A stretch of DNA of 64,000 bases from the NCBI GenBank assembly GCA_002110485.1, contig MOWL01000007.1, positions 62,001 through 126,000 of the forward strand, given 5' to 3'. Source of the DNA: Emergomyces orientalis. Taxonomy: Eukaryota > Ascomycota > Eurotiomycetes > Onygenales > Ajellomycetaceae. Numbering within the stretch: position 1 is the first letter of the stretch; each line of letters starts with the position of its first letter. The notes below the pieces were generated by a model that saw nothing but the letters and a program-made list of their open reading frames with translations, ran no database searches and was not told where the DNA came from. The translations under genes and the position numbers were made by a program. This document shows positions 58,745-64,000 of this stretch, one piece after another.

Positions 58745-60911
58745 GATGGGCAAAGGTGGAAGTATGATTTGCGTATTGTTGATTAAGAAGTGCTAGCAAG
58801 AAAATTATAAATAAAAATATTTAGTTCTTGAAAAGAAGGGAAATCAAGAAAAGCACCAGGCGCTCTTGATATATCAACAACGTAATGTGAATGACGAAAA
58901 ATAATAAAAGGGAAACAGTGGATAGGTAGGAAACATAAAGAAGTAAATATTCAAAGGCAGAGAAATTAGAGAAGAGTGACAAGGAAACTAAGGGGAGGTC
59001 CAGCTATATTTATCCCATATTCAGCCCCCCCGCGAGTTCTTTTGTTTAACTTAGCTGGCTAAGCCCTAAAGTAGGACGGGGATGATCCCTCAGGGATTCA
59101 CACACGCTAACTAGTGGGCAAATTGTGCGACGGAGAACCGGGGAATGTCACTTCCTGTGTTCCTAGTGCTGGAGAGTTTCAAGCGCCATTTTTTTGTTCC
59201 CAGGAACAAACCTCGGGGATATTGAAATAGCAATGCCACTACGGGCTAGCAGGTCGCCGCAGACTGGCAACTTAAATAATGAATGGTTGGTTCTAGTTGA
59301 GATAGCGAAATGTCGACGAGTGCACCAGGTCACAATCCGGTGTGCTCATGAAGATTCGGCGAATTGATCAACTCGTTCCTGGAAAGTTAGGACGGGAGTT
59401 TCAGGCACGAGAGTTTCAACTTTTGCCCAAGGACGATCAGCGATGGAAGGCGATTAGTTAGGCCAGGATTTCGCTGCGCAGCGCTGCGCAGCGGGGCGAA
59501 ACCTGAAACAAAATGACGGCAAAATCCCTCGCGCATTTTGACACAACAGCCAGTCAAGTGTCGGGCAGTCCGTGGTGGGATACATGCATCAACGAAGAAT
59601 CCTTTAAAATCTCAGCCAGTCGTTGGCCTGTTGGGTGGCTGATCCTGCACGGTTCAACTCCTCCCTCCAAGCCCCAATGGACGGAACCAACCACGACAGC
59701 CAGCACAGATATGGACTAGGTTTTGAGTCGGTCTGTAAAATGCCAACAAAGAGATTGATGATGTAGAATTTTGAGGGCAATTTGCCATTAGTTTTTCGCC
59801 TATCACTTGACAATCGTGAGGATGTAATTATTTAATAGTTATAATAATAAAAATCTTCCTTGTTCGAAGCGTCGAGGAGAGGAACGAGATGATTCAGGAA
59901 CAGAATAGAATTGTTGTGTGGGTCCGAACTAATCTTGACTGGGCTAGAGGCAAGTAGCTCATTCTGTGCCTACATAGTACAAAAAAGATATAGTTCGTTT
60001 TATTTTTACACCTGTTAGTTGGATGACACAATGATGCACTGCTAAATTGCAGCAGTACATTAAATAGTCATGGTAACATCAGCAGCAGTAATACTCAGGT
60101 GAATCCTAAATATCCTAAAATACTGCCCGGCTGAAACCATAGCCACATATAATAAATATAAACGTAGATTATTCACGCTCATTAAGAAGGCAATAAAACA
60201 AAACATGATGATTCTTGCAACCATGGGCAGTGTACGGAGTACATAGAAAGAAATTATTCATTGTCAAGCTTCAAGGCTTGAGTTGGATATATACAAAAAA
60301 AAGTGCAGTGAAACTCCTCCCTCCCCAACATCTATGTACAGGAAAGAGCCGACTGTATCCCACCCAAAGTCAAAGAAATCATAGAAAGATGTGACAGACG
60401 CCAGGAAAATGCAGGCAACAAAGGCAAAGAAAAACAAAAATTGATAAAAACAGAATAAACCCAGCCCAAAATAAATAAATAAATTGAAAATAAATGAAAC
60501 GAAATGACATAAAACACATAAAATGCATAAAACACATAAAACATAATGAGCATAAATCATGAAAAAAGTACATAGAAAATATAGAATAATAATACACAGA
60601 AAATAAATAAAAACACACAAATCATACCATAAATTATAGTGGAAAATTACGCCTACTGTTTATGTATTCAAATGTCTGCTCTGCATTGCTAAGGTTCCTT
60701 CAGGTTTAAAAAAATAGGAAAGTGAAAAGCAAAAGTAAATAAATCCGGAAAAAAGCAGAAAACTTTTGGGTGAGTCGCCAACGAACAAAAGGCAAAACTA
60801 TATCTTGATCGGTTTCCTTTTCCCTGCAGAAATGTCTAAGAAACGTAGACAAATCTAGGTGGAAAAAAGTGCATGACAACTGGCCAGTAGCCACGGCCAC
60901 TTGAACCCTCA
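58745..60911. other. Long intergenic region, no gene seen
   Basis: 2.2 kb upstream of the secreted propeller gene and downstream of pyrABCN. It contains a GC-rich palindrome near 59466-59503, a TACGGAGTA at 60233, and A-rich sequence with repeated CATAAAA words at 60500-60560. No coding frame is convincing; the 60264-60620 minus-strand frames are low-complexity. Confidence 0.5.
59466..59503. repeat. GC-rich palindrome / tandem decamer
   Basis: A perfect 22-base palindrome (59472-59493) made of overlapping CGCTGCGCAG units, flanked by near-inverted arms AGGATTTCGC and GCGAAACCT. It stands out in AT-rich sequence. Confidence 0.8.
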
Positions 60912-63900
60912 TCACGATGCCATGACCAATGCCAGTAATGCCATGCGACAGTAGAGCCCATATTTCATCTGCAGGAGTGAAAGAGCGGGTAATTAGTAAG
61001 AACGTAAAAAAAAATAAAATAAAAAATAAAAACTATTAGAAGCTCACCTGTCTGAAATAAGCCGCGCGTTGGTCGAAATCGACCTCCTCACAGATCTCCT
61101 GGTTGCGGGGTAGGGGATGCATAACAATCATCTGGCTCTTCGCATGCTTCAGCACTGTGTTATCGATGACAAACGCATTCTTCAGCTGCTCGTACTCGCC
61201 CAGGTCCTCGAAGCGCTCCTTCTGCACGCGCGTGCAATAAAGCACATCCGAGTGCGCGATGATCTCCGGTGTAAGCTCCGTCGACTCGAGGACAAGTTGG
61301 CCCGACGAGACGAGCTGCTGGCGGACCTCTTCGGGGATAGCAAGCGCCTTAGGCGAGACGAGCTGGACGCGCACGTCGTAGAACTGGAGCAGTTTGACGA
61401 GGGAGTGCACGGTGCGGCCGTATTTCAAGTCGCCGGTGAAGGTGATTGTGATGTCGTTGACGGTGCCGAGTTCCTCACGGATAGTAAAGAGGTCGAGGAA
61501 GGCTTGGGTAGGGTGTTCCATGGCGCCGTTGCCGCCGTTGATGATAGGGACAGGGGAGAATTTGGCAGCAGTGGCAGCGCTGCTGTCATCTGGGTGGCGG
61601 AGGACGATTGCATCGCTATAGCAGCCCAAGGTGCGGACGGTGTCTTGGAGGGTTTCACCTTTTTGAGTGGACGAATGCTCGGTAGCGATGGGGATGGTGC
61701 GGCCGCCTAGTCGTTGCATGGCGGCATCGAACGAAGCAGAGGTGCGAGTGGAGGGCTCGAAGAAGAGCGTTGTGAGGACACGGCCTTTCAAGATGTCGAG
61801 GACACCATGGCGTTGGACACCCAGTCGCATCTCTTGTGCAACCGTGAATAGAAGGTGGAGATCGGTGCGGTTGAACTGGCTGACGGACAGGATATGCTTC
61901 TGCTTGAAGGCGGATTGCGAAAGCAGCTGTTGCAACGAGGGGGAAATATGAGACGGATATGGATAAATAGGAGCGACAGGCACGAACTCGTCTCCTGACG
62001 CGGATACAGCATATCCATCAGGAGCAGCAGGTTTGAATCTCGATGGGCGCTGTAGTGGTGTGGCTGAGAAAGACAACCGTCTTGCAAAGGCGCTGTCCGG
62101 TCGAGGAGAGATGGGAAGATTGTCCTTAGCTGCCGGCGATGCTGGAGGCGGCGGAGTTAACCGATGCGTGGACATATCGGCCCCTTTCGGCGCCTCTGAC
62201 ATCATTTCACCGTCCAAGCAAGAAGTCTTCCCCTGGAATATAATTCGTCGGACAGATGCCTTCAGAGTCTTTCCGGCAAATGGCGACCAGACATCATCGC
62301 CTTGGAACACATATGGCCTGTCAAACTCGATCTCCACAGAGGCATCTGGCTGATCATGAAGTTCGAAAATTCTCTTCGGGTTGTCATAGAGCCTGGAGGT
62401 GACATCATCAATACTTAGGCGCTTGTCGGAAACCGCTGTGAAGAGCAAGGGAAGCGCGTCTTGGATACCAACAGCGGGAGAGGCCTTGCTACCCGCAACT
62501 TGGTATGGAAGGCTGCCAATAGAAAAAATGTCGATCGTATCCAAGTGCTCCCAGAGCATTTCCTGGTCTTTCTTCGATGGTAGGCATGTGCAACCAGGGT
62601 AATCATCAGTGGAGAGGAAAAGAGAGTAGATCGAGACATCGCAAGTCACTTTCAGGCCCTTCTCCTTGCTAAGCGCAATTAGCCCAATATCCTCCTTGCT
62701 GGTAACGCTCATAACATGGATATTGCGATTGTGGAGACTGGCCAGAAGCAGAATGGATGCCAAATCCGTAGCTTTGGCATCGGTAATGATTGGTTTGCTG
62801 GTCGGCCATGAGGCAAAGTGCGACGTAACAGTCGCAACCTTGTTAATATTTCCCGATAGATGGTTGAACGGAATGAACAAAGAACCCACTTCACTGGTGA
62901 TTAGGCCGACTTGCTCCGAATTAGCAGACGTGGCCGCGACTGAAAGGTTGTAATCGCAGTACGAACCCTTGGAGGAGTTATGCTGGGCAGTTCTGAGTGC
63001 TTGGGAGTCAGTAACGAAGCTATCCACGCCAACTGGCATGATGCGGACCATGCTGAAACCATTCGCGATGGAAGCCTTGGTGACCACCTGGAAATCCGGA
63101 GAATCTGGGTTTGCGAGCCCCGGCACAAAGGCTGCGATGTTTATGAGACCTGGGAGAGTAACAGCGCGATAGCTCGTCTGGCAATCGATACTCATTACGT
63201 TCATAGAGTAATGGCGCGCAATCGCCTCGATCAGAATCTTCGCGTTCTTAACGTTGGTGACGAGCGGAGTCTGGTAGTCGACAGCCATCCGACGTGTTCG
63301 ATAGCCCTTGCTCATGTAGTTCGCCGGTCGTCGGAACCTATTGCTGGAGGGAAGATTGATGTAAAGATCAATCAGGTTGTTGGCCAGATGCTGCGTAAGA
63401 GAGTATTCGGATTTGAGGTCCTCCTCCTCTCCCGCGAGAACTTCGAGGTACTTGACGGGAAGCCCATGCTCTTTGAGATAGTCCGCAGTACCCGCCGTAG
63501 CAAAAAGATTGTAGCCCAGTGCATGCAGCTTCCTGATGGACGGCAACATCTCGAGCTTCTCCTTGAAGGAACCGATGGAGAACAGGATGTTTTTGTTCGG
63601 GAGCTTGAAGCCAGTCGAAATTAAAGCTTTAAGATAAGCTTCGTACCTGTCGCGGCCGAAACATGCCACTTCGCCAGTTGAAGCCATCTCCACACCGAGC
63701 ACGGGGTCAGCACCAGACAGGCGGGAGAATGAGAACTGGGGGACCTTGACTCCGACGTAATTCTTCGGAATAGTGACAGGTGGGTACTCGGTGAACGGCT
63801 TGCCGATCATAGCCATCGTCGCCATTTCGATCAAGTCAACCCCCATAACCTTGGAAACGAATGGGAAGGACCGAGATGCTCTAACGTTACACTCGATAAC

Positions 63901-64000
63901 TTTTATGTCGTTATCCTTGGCAATGAACTGGATATTGAAAGGTCCAGTAACGTTCAGGGCATTCCCAATTTTGCGAGTCGCTTCCTCAATCCGTCTGACA
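60912..64000 (-). CDS. pyrABCN: Multifunctional pyrimidine protein pyrABCN (CPSase - DHOase-like - ATCase), 3' part
   Basis: Catalyses the first two steps of UMP synthesis. The window holds the last 1002 aa of a protein normally near 2,240-2,280 aa; the 5' part runs off the right edge. Two exons are visible: 61048 to beyond 64000 and a 57-base last exon at 60912-60968 (MKYGLYCRMALLALVMAS). In order: the end of the second CPSase ATP-grasp (IKVIECNVRASRSFPF, VMGVDLIEMAT), the MGS-like regulatory domain (NILFSIGSFKEKLEMLPSIRKL, YNLFATAGTADYL) that binds UTP, and a DHOase-like domain. That domain lacks the H-x-H and other metal ligands, so it is inactive. A Pro/Ser-rich linker and ATCase follow: FFEPSTRTSASF (carbamoyl phosphate loop), HPTQAFLDLFTI, FTGDLKYGRTVHSL, MHPLPRNQEI. 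The final intron (60969-61047) begins GTGAGC and ends CTGCAG. Confidence 0.98.

Noticed and set aside
60264..60620. Minus-strand hydrophobic ORF (Tyr/Phe/Cys rich)
   Set aside because: It comes from repeated CATAAAA words in the pyrABCN 3' flank; low complexity, several overlapping frames.
61117..61710. 197-codon plus-strand ORF opposite pyrABCN
   Set aside because: It is the antisense shadow of the ATCase domain, where codon bias leaves the opposite frame open.
1..64000. Transposons, CRISPR arrays, prophage, secondary-metabolite cluster
   Set aside because: No transposase, reverse transcriptase, integrase, terminal repeat pair, spacer array, or PKS/NRPS/terpene synthase core was seen on either strand.

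Overview
This window is nuclear DNA of a filamentous ascomycete. The genes carry short GT-AG introns, codons fit a moderate-GC genome, and several gene products are typical of Eurotiomycetes: a pyrABCN-type multifunctional pyrimidine enzyme, prn-type proline catabolic genes, a GH72 cell-wall transferase without CBM43, and an Ufo1-like F-box protein with UIMs. The gene content and the decayed lineage-specific families are compatible with Onygenales (Ajellomycetaceae-like). That placement is an inference from memory of protein families, not from a search.

Layout. 0.5-7.1 kb: three minus-strand genes (Zn2Cys6 transcription factor, ornithine cyclodeaminase-like protein, CAP10-type GT90 glycosyltransferase). 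7.1-10.6 kb: a long gene-poor stretch with one tRNA-Leu(AAG). 10.6-15.2 kb: a divergent pair encoding the complete mitochondrial proline degradation pathway, P5C dehydrogenase (minus) and proline dehydrogenase (plus). 16.6-22 kb: TYW1 (wybutosine synthesis) and UPF3 (nonsense-mediated decay), both minus. 23-24 kb: a four-exon Ctr copper transporter with copper-response-like promoter elements. 24.5-25.3 kb: a decayed protein kinase. 26.4-31 kb: a PP2A-like phosphatase of the Ppg1 type, then a five-exon aldehyde dehydrogenase. 32.7-36.2 kb: a PNPOx-like membrane-anchored protein and an AtuA-family protein. 36.3-42.9 kb: MRE11 and a divergent Ufo1-like F-box/WD/UIM protein. 43.9-50.5 kb: a GH72 glucanosyltransferase, TOM20 and EXO84. 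51.1-58.7 kb: a mitochondrial tandem ABC ATPase, a phosphotransferase gene interrupted by a stop codon, a frameshifted lineage-specific gene and a secreted six-bladed-propeller-like protein. 60.9 kb to the right edge: the 3' part of pyrABCN (CPSase end, inactive DHOase-like domain, ATCase).

Functional links. Proline dehydrogenase and P5C dehydrogenase act in sequence (proline to P5C to glutamate). The ornithine cyclodeaminase-like gene 6 kb away could feed or sense the same pool, but that link is only positional. The other neighbours are mostly housekeeping genes with no shared pathway. I found no CRISPR array, intact transposon, prophage or secondary-metabolite cluster. Exon boundaries were set by hand from splice consensus, reading frame and family alignment from memory; for every intact complete gene the exon lengths sum to a whole number of codons.
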